Below are positions 8,905 to 17,723 of a stretch of DNA of 64,000 nt, in pieces. The position numbers and the translations under genes are program-made. Numbering within the stretch: position 1 is the first letter of the stretch; each line of letters starts with the position of its first letter. Under the pieces are notes generated by a model. The model saw nothing but the letters and a program-made list of their open reading frames with translations, was not told the DNA's origin and did not search any database. The DNA comes from Burkholderia plantarii (GTDB lineage: Bacteria; Pseudomonadota; Gammaproteobacteria; Burkholderiales; Burkholderiaceae), in the NCBI RefSeq assembly GCF_001411805.1, contig NZ_CP007212.1:3720001-3784000 (forward strand), written 5' to 3'.

Positions 8905-9822
8905 ATGGAACCGAATTTCGACGCCGCCGGCGCCCGCTCGTCCGGGCTGTCGCCCGCCGCTTCCCTTGCACCCGCCGATCTCGACACGCTGCGGCGCGCC
9001 CGGACCGCGCTCGAGAGCCCGTCGCTGACGATGAAGCTGACCAGCGTGGTGGGCGCGCCGGTCGAGAAGATGATCGCGAAACTGCCCGGCTTCGCGACCG
9101 ACAAGATCAACGACGCCACCGAGATCGCGCTGCGCAAGTGCCTGCAGCTGGCGCTGCGCACGCTCGGCAAGCCGGGCGCCGCGATGGGCGCCGAGCACGT
9201 GCCCGACAAGCCGAGCAATTTCCTGCACAAGCTCGCGGTGGCCACCACCGGCGCGGCGGGCGGCGCGTTCGGCCTGTTCGCGCTGCCGGTCGAGCTGCCC
9301 GTCACGACCACGCTGATGTTCCGCTCGATCTGCGACATCGCGCGCAGCGAGGGCGAGGATCTGACCACGGTAGACACGCAGCTGCAGTGCCTCGCCGTGC
9401 TCGGCATGGGTGGCGGCTTCGCCAACCCGGGCACGGCCGGCGGCAACCATGGCAATGGCGGCGCAGATCAGGCGGCGGCCGAACGCGACGCCGATTTCGG
9501 CTATTTCGTGCTGCGCGGCGCGCTCGCGCAGGCGGTCTCGAAGGCGTCGTCGGAGATGGCGTCGAAGGGCTTCGCCACGCACGGCTCGGCCGCGCTGCTG
9601 CGTTTCGTGCAGGCGATCGCGTCGCGCTTCTCGGCGCAGGTCACCGAGCAGATCGCCGCGAAGTCGATCCCGGCGCTCGGCGCGGTGCTGGGCGCCACCG
9701 TCAACACGCTGTTCATCGATCACTTCCAGCAGGCCGCGCACGCCCACTTCGCGATCCGGCGGCTCGAACGCCGCTATGGCCAGGCGGCCGTCGAGGCCGC
9801 CTACCGGACGCTCCCGCTCTAG
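8905..9822 (+). CDS. EcsC family protein
   Basis: The 305-residue product matches the EcsC family: a conserved amphipathic N-terminal part (LTSVVGAPVEKMIAKLP), a central Gly/Ala-rich hydrophobic stretch (LAVATTGAAGGAFGLFALPVELPVTTTLMFRS near residues 110-140) and a long helical C-terminal region. It takes its name from B. subtilis EcsC, encoded beside the Ecs ABC transporter; its molecular function is unknown and no transporter gene lies nearby here. A clear GGGAGGG precedes the ATG. Its stop codon overlaps that of the convergent esterase gene. Confidence 0.82.
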   Translation: MEPNFDAAGARSSGLSPAASLAPADLDTLRRARTALESPSLTMKLTSVVGAPVEKMIAKLPGFATDKINDATEIALRKCLQLALRTLGKPGAAMGAEHVPDKPSNFLHKLAVATTGAAGGAFGLFALPVELPVTTTLMFRSICDIARSEGEDLTTVDTQLQCLAVLGMGGGFANPGTAGGNHGNGGADQAAAERDADFGYFVLRGALAQAVSKASSEMASKGFATHGSAALLRFVQAIASRFSAQVTEQIAAKSIPALGAVLGATVNTLFIDHFQQAAHAHFAIRRLERRYGQAAVEAAYRTLPL

Positions 9823-10781
9823 GCCGCCACCGGCTGCGCCGGCCGCTCGACCAGCCGGCGCCCGAACGCGGCCGCCTGATCGAGCGCGCGGCTCGCCTCG
9901 GGCATGAACGGCACGGCCATCTGCCAGACATGCGGCATGCCCGGCCAGACCTGCAGTTCGGTATCGACGCCGGCCGCCCGCGCGCGCTCGGCGAAGCGGC
10001 GCGAATCGTCGAGCAGCACCTCGGTGCTGCCGACCTGGATCAGCAGCGACGGCAGCCCGGCCGGGTCGGCATAGAGCGGCGACAGGTACGGATCGGTGGG
10101 ACTGGCGCCGCCGATGTACAGGCGCGCGGCGCGGCCCAGCGCCGCGCCGGAGAACATCGGGTCGAGGCCGTCGTTGCTGCGCAGCGTGTCGCCCGTGGCG
10201 GCCAGATCGGTCCACGGCGAGAACAGCAGCGCCCCGGCCGGCAGCGGCGCGCCGCGGTCGCGCAGCGCGACCAGCAGCGCCAGCGCGAGGCCGCCGCCCG
10301 CCGAATCGCCGCCGATCAGGATCGAGCCCGGATCGATGCCGGCCTCGAGCAGCGCGGCATAGGCGGCCAGCGCGTCGTCGTGCGCGGCCGGGAACGGATG
10401 CTCGGGCGCGAGCCGGTAATCGACTGAAAACGAGCGCGCGCCGAGCTTGCGGCTCAGCGCGAACACCAGCGGACGATGGGTGGCAGGCGAACAGAAGTAA
10501 TAGCCGCCGCCGTGGAAATACAGCAGCGTCGGCGCCGCGCGGCCGTCGGCCGGCTCGAGCCATTCGCCGCGCGGCGCGCCGTCGGTGCTCACGCCAACGT
10601 GTCCGTCGATATCACCCGCGCCGCCCTGGCGCAGCCGCCAGCCGGCGGGCGGGCGCGTGGGCAATACGCGCCGGCGCGCCGCCAGCACGCGCGTGCCCGC
10701 CACGTCGATCACCGGCGACAGCGTCTTCGGACGGATCTGCCAGCGCAGCAGCCAGCAGGCGAAGGTGGATTGCCAGCTCAT
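9819..10781 (-). CDS. Alpha/beta hydrolase, hormone-sensitive-lipase type esterase
   Basis: This 320-residue carboxylesterase belongs to the HSL family. The oxyanion motif FHGGGYYF is near residue 90, the nucleophile Ser is in GGDSAGGGLAL near residue 160, and the acid and His lie in the blocks around STEVLLDD and PGMPHVWQ. YRLAPEHPFPAA is also typical of the family. No signal peptide is evident, so it is probably cytoplasmic, acting on short-chain esters or amides. It is convergent with the EcsC gene and overlaps it by 3-4 nt. The CHRD gene is next on the same strand, about 95 nt upstream. Confidence 0.9.
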   Translation of the reverse strand: MSWQSTFACWLLRWQIRPKTLSPVIDVAGTRVLAARRRVLPTRPPAGWRLRQGGAGDIDGHVGVSTDGAPRGEWLEPADGRAAPTLLYFHGGGYYFCSPATHRPLVFALSRKLGARSFSVDYRLAPEHPFPAAHDDALAAYAALLEAGIDPGSILIGGDSAGGGLALALLVALRDRGAPLPAGALLFSPWTDLAATGDTLRSNDGLDPMFSGAALGRAARLYIGGASPTDPYLSPLYADPAGLPSLLIQVGSTEVLLDDSRRFAERARAAGVDTELQVWPGMPHVWQMAVPFMPEASRALDQAAAFGRRLVERPAQPVAA

Positions 10782-10875
10782 CGATCCTCCTGCGGACCTC
10801 GAAACGAACGGTTCGGAAGCCGGGCGCCGGCCGCGCGGCCCGCCTGCCCGGCATGGATGGCGCGTGCCGCGCGCC

Positions 10876-11310
10876 TCAGTTGGCCGGTTCGACCTGGCCG
10901 CGAATCTCGCCGGACGGATGTTCCCTGGTATGGATGTTGAAGTACCACTTGCCCGCCATCAGCTCGGTCACCTGCTGATCGTCGAGCGTCGCCGACCCCT
11001 TGATCGGGCTCGCCAGCGCATCCTTCGCGATCGGCACCTGGATCGCCGCGTTCTGCCCGACGGGCGCGGGGCCGTGGAAGTGCGCGGCGGTTGCCGGACC
11101 GGACAGGCCGCCATAGGTGACGGTCCAGACCAGCGTGTGGGTGGCCGTGTCGAAGGTCGCGTTCAGCATGCCGGAGCCGCGCGTCGCCGTCGGCGGCACC
11201 TCGCTCGACGGCTGCAGGTTCGCGACCAGCTTCGCCGTCTCGGCATGCGCCGCCGCGCAAACCAGCGCGCCGGCCAGCAGACCCGTCTTCACGATACGCA
11301 GGATTCCCAT
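10876..11310 (-). CDS. Exported CHRD domain protein
   Basis: This 144-residue protein starts at ATG 11310 behind a strong AGGAGG. It has a cleavable signal peptide (MGILRIVKTGLLAGALVCAAAHA) and one CHRD domain: LQPSSEVPPTATRGSG at its start, GGLSGPATAAHFHGPAPVGQN in the middle and YFNIHTREHPSGEIRGQV at the end. CHRD is the chordin-type domain found in many bacterial secreted proteins of unknown function. The protein is expected in the periplasm or outside the cell. It may be co-transcribed with the esterase gene downstream. Confidence 0.88.
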   Translation of the reverse strand: MGILRIVKTGLLAGALVCAAAHAETAKLVANLQPSSEVPPTATRGSGMLNATFDTATHTLVWTVTYGGLSGPATAAHFHGPAPVGQNAAIQVPIAKDALASPIKGSATLDDQQVTELMAGKWYFNIHTREHPSGEIRGQVEPAN

Positions 11311-11823
11311 GACACCTCCTTGTGCGGTTGGATCGCCCGCCGGCGGGCGCGCCGCGCTCCCCGGCTGATGTGATGGTAGACGATCGGGGCGGCCCGCGCG
11401 CATCGCGACCCGGCGCGCGGTGAAAATGCGGCGGCGGTGATGGCGACCGCCGCCGTGCGACGACGTCACCGGGCGCGGCGTCCGGCCCGCACGCCAAACA
11501 CGCGATGCCGGACATCGACGCACGCACGCGGCGGCACCTCATGAGGAAGTCTCGCCGCGCGGGCAGGCTCGATGCCGCACAGCGTTTCGCATCGCCTCCC
11601 GAGGAGCCGGGACACGCCGTCGCGCGACAACGCAGGCTCCGCGTTACGCGCGGTTACGCATCGCCCGCCCGGTTTGCGCCGGCCTCCCGCGCAAACGCAG
11701 ATCCCGCCTCGCTGACACGCTCACCCGCCCCGGCTCGCGCGGCACGGCATTTCTTACCGCCGCGACGCGGCGTCGTTTCGGAACGGGCTCGGCACGCGCC
11801 GGATTTTTTACATTTGCGCCACA
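11311..11823. other. 513-bp divergent intergenic region
   Basis: The spacer lies between the CHRD gene (minus) and the outer-membrane barrel gene (plus). I see no supported ORF or RNA gene. A short T-rich patch at 11799-11815, just before the barrel gene, may be part of its promoter. The remainder is uniformly GC-rich. Confidence 0.5.
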
Positions 11824-11859
11824 ATGGCCGCCCGACCGACAGCCCCAAGGAACCACCCA

Positions 11860-12882
11860 GTGCCGGTTCGCACGACACGCCCGCGTCTCCCGGTGCCGCG
11901 CCTGCCGCGCGCGGCGGTCCTGTCCACCCTGCTCGGCGCGGCCGTGCTGTTCGCCCCGCCGGCCGCCGAGGCGCAGGAGCTCTCGCTGTTCGCCGGCCCG
12001 CTCTACGGTGCCGGCACGCACTCGACGGGCTGGGCCTTCGACTATCAGGAAGGACTCGGCAAGTACGCCGCCGCCGGCTTCACCTGGTACAACGAAGGCC
12101 ATCTGCCGAGCCACCACCGCGACGGCCAGTCGGTGCAGCTCTGGGGCCGCCTGCCGCTCGACCGGCGCCGCTTCGTGCTGTCGGCCGGCGTCGGCCCCTA
12201 TCGCTACTTCGACACCGAGGCGGCCGCCCAGGGGCGCGGCTACTCGAACACGCACGGCTGGGGCGTGCTGATGAGCGTGCGCGCGGCCTACTACACCTCG
12301 CATCGCTGGATCCTGCAGTTGCAGGCGAATCGCGTCCACACCTTCAGGGGCCCCGACACTACCTCGGTGATGTTCGGCATCGGCTACCAGCTCGACGCAC
12401 CGGACACGCCCGGCCCGCGCGACTACGCGGCCGGCCGCCTCGATCGCGTGACGCACAACGAGGTGACCGGGATGGTCGGCGAGACGATCCTGAACAGCCG
12501 CACCTCGCCGAGTTCGCTCGGCGCCAGCGTCGAATACCGGCGCGGCATCGCGAAGTACGTGGACTGGACCGCCACCTACCTGTACGAAGGCTCGAAGCGC
12601 CAGACCCGCCGCAACGGCGTGGCTTCCGAGCTGTGGCTCACGCGCGCGTTCCTCGACGACAGGATCACGCTGGCCGCCGGCGCCGGCATGTACGTCGCCG
12701 TCGACCACCGCAACATCCACGGCAGCGATATCGGCGACGGCCGGCTGTCCGGCATCGTCTCGATCTCGGCCAGCTACCGCCTCGGCCGGCGCTGGCTCAC
12801 GCGCCTGACCTGGAACCGCGTGGTCACCCGCTACGATCGCGACACCGACGTGATCCAGGCCGGCCTCGGCTACCGCTTCTGA
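11860..12882 (+). CDS. Predicted outer-membrane beta-barrel protein of unknown function
   Basis: The product has an N-terminal signal-like segment (AAVLSTLLGAAVLFAPPAAEAQ), then alternating amphipathic strands, and ends GYRF with the terminal Phe typical of barrels inserted by the BAM complex. Recurrent strand-like blocks (FVLSAGVGPYRYF, WILQLQANRVHTF, LTRLTWNRVVTRYD) suggest a barrel of 12 or more strands. I prefer the GTG at 11860 because AAGGA lies upstream; an ATG at 11824 would add 12 residues. I recognise no specific family. It is a single gene followed by an FAD oxidoreductase gene after ~150 nt. Confidence 0.7.
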   Translation: MPVRTTRPRLPVPRLPRAAVLSTLLGAAVLFAPPAAEAQELSLFAGPLYGAGTHSTGWAFDYQEGLGKYAAAGFTWYNEGHLPSHHRDGQSVQLWGRLPLDRRRFVLSAGVGPYRYFDTEAAAQGRGYSNTHGWGVLMSVRAAYYTSHRWILQLQANRVHTFRGPDTTSVMFGIGYQLDAPDTPGPRDYAAGRLDRVTHNEVTGMVGETILNSRTSPSSLGASVEYRRGIAKYVDWTATYLYEGSKRQTRRNGVASELWLTRAFLDDRITLAAGAGMYVAVDHRNIHGSDIGDGRLSGIVSISASYRLGRRWLTRLTWNRVVTRYDRDTDVIQAGLGYRF

Positions 12883-13036
12883 CGCGCCGGGCCGGCCCGC
12901 CGCCACGGCGCCCGCGACTGCACCCGCAACCGTCGCAATCCTGACGACCTCGGCCGCCCCCGCACCGCCCCAAACACCGCGCGCGGCGGCCGGCGCGATT
13001 GCGGGGCGCGGCGCTCCCGTGAGAGCATCCCCGCCC

Positions 13037-14341
13037 ATGACACCGATCTTCCTCCAGCATGCGGACGCGCTCGCGCGTCACTCGTACTACGAAGCCACCG
13101 CCACGCGCCCGGCGGCCGACGATCCCGTGCTCGACGGCCCGCTCGACGCCGACGTCTGCGTGATCGGCGCCGGCTTCTCGGGGCTCTCGGTCGCGCTCGA
13201 CTGCCGCGCGGCGGGGCTCTCGGTGGTCGTGCTCGATGCCTGGCGCCCCGGCTGGGGCGCCTCGGGCCGCAACGGCGGACAGGTGATCGGCGGCTTCGCG
13301 AAGGACGCCGAGATCGCGCGCCAACTCGGCGAGGACGGTGCGCGCGCCGCCTGGAAGCTGTCGCTCGACGGTGTCGAACTGATCGCCGAACGCATCGCGC
13401 GCCACGGCATCGACTGCGACTTCACGCGCGGCTACCTGACGCTCGCCACCAAGCCGCGCCGCGTCCCCGAGCTGCGCGCCTGGATGGACAGCGCGACGCA
13501 ACACTGGGGCCACCCGTCGCTGAGCTGGCTCGACACCGACGCGATCCGCGCGCGCGTGGCCTCGCGTCTTTATCTGGCGGGCGTCCACGATCCGCTGTCG
13601 GGCCACCTGCACCCGCTGCGCTACTGCCTCGGACTCGCCGCCGCCGCGCGCCGCGAGGGCGCGTTGCTGTTCTCGCATTCCGCGGTGACCGAGGTCGTGC
13701 GCGGCGAGCGCCCGCGGGTAGGCACGCGCTCGGGCGAGGTGCGCTGCCGCTTCGTGGTGTCCTGCGTGAACGCGGGCCCGGGCGGCTTCCTGCCCGCGCC
13801 GATCGAGGCGCGCATCGCGCCGGTGCCGTCCTATCTCATCGCGACCGAGCCGCTCGGCCAGGCACGCGCCGACGCGCTGATCGCGCGGCGCGAGGCGGCC
13901 TGCGACAACAACGTGTTCCTCGACTATTTCCGGCTCTCGGCCGATCACCGGATGCTGTTCGGCGGCCGCGCCAGCTCGGCGGGCGCGGCGCCGGCCGAAC
14001 TCTCGGCCGCGATCCGCCGGCGCATGCTCGAAGTGTTTCCGCAACTGGCCGACGCGCGCATCGACTACGCGTGGGGCGGTTTCGTCGACATCACGCGCAA
14101 TCGCGCGCCCGACTTCGGCGCGCTCGACCCGAACTACTTCTACCTGCAGGGCTACAGCGGCCACGGCGTGGCGCTGGCCGGCATCGCCGGGCGCGCGGTG
14201 GCGCGCGCGATCGCGGGCGAGCGCGCGATGCTCGAACCGTTCATGCGGCTGCGGCACCGGCGCTTCCCGGGCGGGCCGGCCTGGCGGCAGCCGGCGCTCG
14301 AACTCGGGATGCGCTACCACCAGCTCCTCGAACGTTTCTGA
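13037..14341 (+). CDS. FAD-dependent amine/amino-acid oxidoreductase (PuuB/OrdL-like)
   Basis: This 434-residue DAO-fold flavoprotein has a dinucleotide-binding motif DADVCVIGAGFSGLSVALDC near residues 37-56, an ASGRNGGQVIGG flavin-loop block characteristic of gamma-glutamylputrescine oxidase-type enzymes, and the C-terminal YFYLQGYSGHGVALAGIAGR motif. It probably oxidises a gamma-glutamyl polyamine or another secondary amine. No other puu genes are adjacent, so the substrate is open. ATG 13037 is preferred over a GTG six codons earlier, which sits before a less conserved stretch. The downstream SDR remnant is on the other strand. Confidence 0.82.
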   Translation: MTPIFLQHADALARHSYYEATATRPAADDPVLDGPLDADVCVIGAGFSGLSVALDCRAAGLSVVVLDAWRPGWGASGRNGGQVIGGFAKDAEIARQLGEDGARAAWKLSLDGVELIAERIARHGIDCDFTRGYLTLATKPRRVPELRAWMDSATQHWGHPSLSWLDTDAIRARVASRLYLAGVHDPLSGHLHPLRYCLGLAAAARREGALLFSHSAVTEVVRGERPRVGTRSGEVRCRFVVSCVNAGPGGFLPAPIEARIAPVPSYLIATEPLGQARADALIARREAACDNNVFLDYFRLSADHRMLFGGRASSAGAAPAELSAAIRRRMLEVFPQLADARIDYAWGGFVDITRNRAPDFGALDPNYFYLQGYSGHGVALAGIAGRAVARAIAGERAMLEPFMRLRHRRFPGGPAWRQPALELGMRYHQLLERF

Positions 14342-14383
14342 ATGCCGCCGCCCGCCTGCCGGCTTTCCTGCCGCGCCGCCCGG

Positions 14384-14766
14384 CTACAGCGTGACCATGC
14401 CGCCGTCGGCGATGATTTCCGTGCCGACGATGAAGGCCGACTCGGGCGACGCCAGATGCAGTACCGTCGCGGCAATCTCGGTCGGCTCGCCGAACCGGCC
14501 GAGCGGCACCTGGGCGCGGATCTGCTCGGCGGTGTCGGCCAGCGCGTCGGCCGCGATGCCGAGCTTGCCGTACAGCGGCGTCGTCACCGGCCCCCGGCTG
14601 GTCACGTTCACGCGCACGCCGCGCGCCAGCAGTTCCGCCGACAGCGTCTTCGCCAGCGAGATCAGCGCCGCCTTGCTGGCCGCATGACCGACGAAGCCGG
14701 CATGCCGACGTGCGCGTTGATCGAGCCGTTCAGCACGATCGAGACGCCGCGGTTCAGCAGCGGCAA
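14384..14766 (-). pseudogene. Remnant of an SDR oxidoreductase gene, 5'-truncated and frameshifted
   Basis: The C-terminal half of a short-chain dehydrogenase is readable in two frames. The first frame (14766 to ~14687) encodes LLNRGVSIVLNGSINAHVGM. The second, from ~14685 to the TAG at 14384, encodes AASKAALISLAKTLSAELL and ends AFIVGTEIIADGGMVTL. The junction lacks one T where the Tyr codon of the YxxxK catalytic motif should be (GTC-AT-GCG instead of GTC-TAT-GCG). The N-terminal ~100 residues with the TGxxxGIG Rossmann motif are absent, and the usual SPGP reads SRGP. It sits directly behind emrB. A sequencing error could explain the frameshift but not the missing 5' half. Confidence 0.8.
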
Positions 14767-14852
14767 TCGCGTAACGCCGCGCGCCGCCAGGGCCGCCGCG
14801 GGCCGGCACGGCGCCCGCGATGGCGGCGGCCCGCCGGCCCCTGGCGAAGCCG

Positions 14853-16403
14853 TCAGTGCGCGCCGCCCGCGTCGACCGGCACGGCCGAGCGGCGCGGCTT
14901 GGTGATCCAGATCAGCGGGATGATCGCGATGAAGATCACGGCCGAGATGTAGAACACGTCGTTCAGGCCCATCACGGCGGCCTGCCCGTCCACCGACAGG
15001 TTGAACAGCGCGTGCGCCGCGTCGCGGCCGACGTGCAGCATCGACTGCGTCGCGTCGATCGACTGGCTGAAGTCCGGGTTGGTGGCGTTGGCCTGCTCGG
15101 TCAGCCGCTCGTGATGCAGCACCGTGCGGTTGTTCCAGGCATTGCCGATCACCGAGGTGCCGACCGCGCCGCAGAAGGTCCGCCCGAAGTTCGACAACCC
15201 CGCGGCGGCCGGGATCTTCTCGGGCGGCAGGCCCGACAGGATGATCGAGGTCAGCGGCACGAAGAACATCGCCATCGGGATGCCCTGCAGCAGTGTCGGC
15301 AGCACCAGGTCCCAGTTCGACACGTCGGTGTAGAAGCGCGTGCGCATGAAGAACACGATCGCGAAGCCGACGAACGCGACCGTCGCGATGTAGCGCGAAT
15401 CGGTGCGCGGCAGCAGGCGCCCCATCACCGGCGTGAGCAGCACCGCGAACACGCCGAGCGGCGCGGTGGTCAGCCCCGAATCGATCGCGCGATAGCCGAG
15501 ATACTCCTGCATCCACTGCGGCAGCAGCACCAGCGTGCCGAAGAACATCCCGTAGGCCACCGACAGCGCGATCGTGCCGCCCGCGAAATTGCGCTCCTTG
15601 AAGAGCCGGATGTCCACCACCGGGTTCTTCTCGGTCAGCTCCCACACCACGAAGAACGCGAAGCCGATCACGGCGACGATCGCGAGCCCGACGATGAACG
15701 GCGAGTTGAACCAGTCGAGATCCTTGCCCTTGTCGAGCATGATCTGCAGCGACGCGACCCAGACGATCAACAGCAGGAGCCCGACCGTGTCGATCGGCAG
15801 GCGCCGCGTGGCCGACTCGCGCGAGCGGAAGATGGTCCAGGTGACGAACGCCGCGAAGATGCCGACCGGCACGTTGATGTAGAAGATCCACGACCAGTTG
15901 TAGTCGTAGGTGATCCAGCCGCCCAGCGACGGCCCGGCGATCGGGCCGACCAGCGCCGTCATCGACCACAGCGCGAGCGCCGTCGACGATTTCTGCTTCG
16001 GCCACGCGCCGAGCAGCAGCGCCTGCGAGAGCGGCGCGAGCGGCCCGGCCACCACCCCCTGCAGGATCCGCGCGCCGAGCAGCGTCGGCAGGTTCGGCGC
16101 CATTCCGCACAGCCACGAGGCGATCACGAACAGCAGGATCGAGCCGACGAACAGGCGCACCTGTCCGAAGCGCTGCGTGAGCCAGCCGGTGAGCGGGATC
16201 GACACCGCGTTCGCGGCGGCGAAGATGGTGATCACCCAGGTGCCTTCGTCGACCGACACGCCGAGTTCGCCCGAGATGGTCGGGATCGCGACGTTCGCGA
16301 TCGACGAGTCGAGCACGTTCATGAACATCGCGAGCGACACCGCGAGGGTGCCGAGCGCGAGCTGGGCGCCCGACAGCGGGCGCATGGGCGTTGGAGAAGC
16401 CAT
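14853..16403 (-). CDS. emrB: Efflux pump inner-membrane subunit, EmrB-type MFS (DHA2)
   Basis: This 516-residue MFS permease has ~14 TM segments. TM1 carries MNVLDSSIANVAIPTI, motif A is GWLTQRFGQVRLF, and motif C is GPIAGPSLGGWITYDYNWSWIFYINVP. It lies 32 nt downstream of emrA and in the same operon as an OprM-like outer-membrane factor, so it should form a tripartite proton-driven pump spanning both membranes, exporting hydrophobic drugs. A long loop near the C-terminus (DATQSMLHVGRDAAHAL) is typical of EmrB. The decayed SDR gene follows on the same strand. Confidence 0.92.
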   Translation of the reverse strand: MASPTPMRPLSGAQLALGTLAVSLAMFMNVLDSSIANVAIPTISGELGVSVDEGTWVITIFAAANAVSIPLTGWLTQRFGQVRLFVGSILLFVIASWLCGMAPNLPTLLGARILQGVVAGPLAPLSQALLLGAWPKQKSSTALALWSMTALVGPIAGPSLGGWITYDYNWSWIFYINVPVGIFAAFVTWTIFRSRESATRRLPIDTVGLLLLIVWVASLQIMLDKGKDLDWFNSPFIVGLAIVAVIGFAFFVVWELTEKNPVVDIRLFKERNFAGGTIALSVAYGMFFGTLVLLPQWMQEYLGYRAIDSGLTTAPLGVFAVLLTPVMGRLLPRTDSRYIATVAFVGFAIVFFMRTRFYTDVSNWDLVLPTLLQGIPMAMFFVPLTSIILSGLPPEKIPAAAGLSNFGRTFCGAVGTSVIGNAWNNRTVLHHERLTEQANATNPDFSQSIDATQSMLHVGRDAAHALFNLSVDGQAAVMGLNDVFYISAVIFIAIIPLIWITKPRRSAVPVDAGGAH

Positions 16404-16435
16404 GGTGGGATTCCGGTTGCGTCAGGCGCGCCGCA

Positions 16436-17644
16436 TCAGGCGCGCGGCGCGCGCGGCGCCGGCTGGGCAGCATGGGCCGGGCCGCCGGCGTTGTCGGCGA
16501 TGATCCGGGCGATCTCGGCATTGGCCTCGTCGCCGTACTTCGCGAACACGTCGGTCTGATAGACGGTGTTGTTGACGCTGCCGAGCTGGCTGCCGCTCTC
16601 GTCCTTGATGCTGACGTCCGCCTGCATCGACAGGCCGATGCGCAGCGGATGGCGTTCGAGCTCGCGCGGATCGAGCGCGATGCGCACCGGCAGGCGCTGC
16701 ACCACCTTGATCCAGTTGCCGGTGGCGTTCTGCGCCGGCAGCAGCGAGAACGCCGAGCCGGTGCCGGCCGAGAAGCCGATCACCTTGCCGTGATAGGTCA
16801 CCGACGAGCCGTAGATGTCGGCCGACAGTTCGACCGGCTGGCCGATTCGCATGTGGTCGAGCTGCACTTCCTTGAAGTTCGCGTCCACCCAGATCTGGCC
16901 GAGCGGCACCACCGACATCAGCGGCGTGCCCGGCGACACGCGCTGGCCGACCTGCACCGAGCGCTTGGCCACGTAGCCCGTCACGGGCGCGGGCAGCGTG
17001 TTGCGCGCGTTGGCCAGATACGCGTCGCGCACCTTCGCCGCCGCGGCCAGCACGTCGGGATGGTCGCTGACGGTGGTGTTCGCGGTCAGCGCGACGTTCG
17101 CGGCCAGCTGCTGCTTCGCGGCGTCGAGCGAGGCCTGCGCGGCCTTCACGGCGTCACGCGCATGCGAGATCTCCTCCTGCGAGACCGCCCCTGTCTGCGC
17201 GACGGCGACGCGCCGGCGCAGGTCGTCCTGCGCCTTCGACAGGTCCGATTCGCGCTGCGCCACCTGCGCGCGATACTGGTCGTCGTCGGCGTACAGGCCG
17301 CGCACGCGGCGCACCGTCTGTGCGAGGTTCGCCTCGGCCGATTGCAGCGCGATCCTCGCGTCGGCGGGATCGAGCTGCACGAGCGGCTCGCCTTCGCGGA
17401 TCGATTGCGTGTCGTCGGCGTTGACCGCGATCACCGTGCCCGTGACCTGCGGCGTGATCTGGACCACGTTGCCGTTGACGTAGGCGTCGTCGGTGTCCTC
17501 GTGGAAGCGCGCGACGAGGAAGTAGTAGATGCCGTAGGCGATCGCGGCGAGCACGATGATCACGACGAGCACCGTCATCATCCGCTTGCGTTTGCCGTTG
17601 TTGCGCGCCGCGGGGGCCGTGGCTTGTTGCTGGGGGTCGCTCAT
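16436..17644 (-). CDS. emrA: Efflux pump periplasmic adaptor, EmrA/HlyD family
   Basis: This 402-residue membrane-fusion protein has a short cytoplasmic N-terminus, a single TM anchor (MMTVLVVIIVLAAIAYGIYYFL near residues 22-43), a barrel-sandwich lipoyl half-motif (DAYVNGNVVQITPQVTGTV), a long alpha-hairpin of coiled-coil character, and the second lipoyl half (LPAPVTGYVAKRSVQVGQRV). It should link EmrB to the outer-membrane factor. It lies 79 nt after the oprM-like gene and 32 nt before emrB. The C-terminus is Ala/Pro-rich. Confidence 0.92.
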   Translation of the reverse strand: MSDPQQQATAPAARNNGKRKRMMTVLVVIIVLAAIAYGIYYFLVARFHEDTDDAYVNGNVVQITPQVTGTVIAVNADDTQSIREGEPLVQLDPADARIALQSAEANLAQTVRRVRGLYADDDQYRAQVAQRESDLSKAQDDLRRRVAVAQTGAVSQEEISHARDAVKAAQASLDAAKQQLAANVALTANTTVSDHPDVLAAAAKVRDAYLANARNTLPAPVTGYVAKRSVQVGQRVSPGTPLMSVVPLGQIWVDANFKEVQLDHMRIGQPVELSADIYGSSVTYHGKVIGFSAGTGSAFSLLPAQNATGNWIKVVQRLPVRIALDPRELERHPLRIGLSMQADVSIKDESGSQLGSVNNTVYQTDVFAKYGDEANAEIARIIADNAGGPAHAAQPAPRAPRA

Positions 17645-17723
17645 CGCGAGGTTCTCCGTCGTCGTCCGCCGCGTTCGAGGCGCGGCGGACAGGGTCTGTC
17701 GATTCGAAAAGGTGGCGGGCGGC

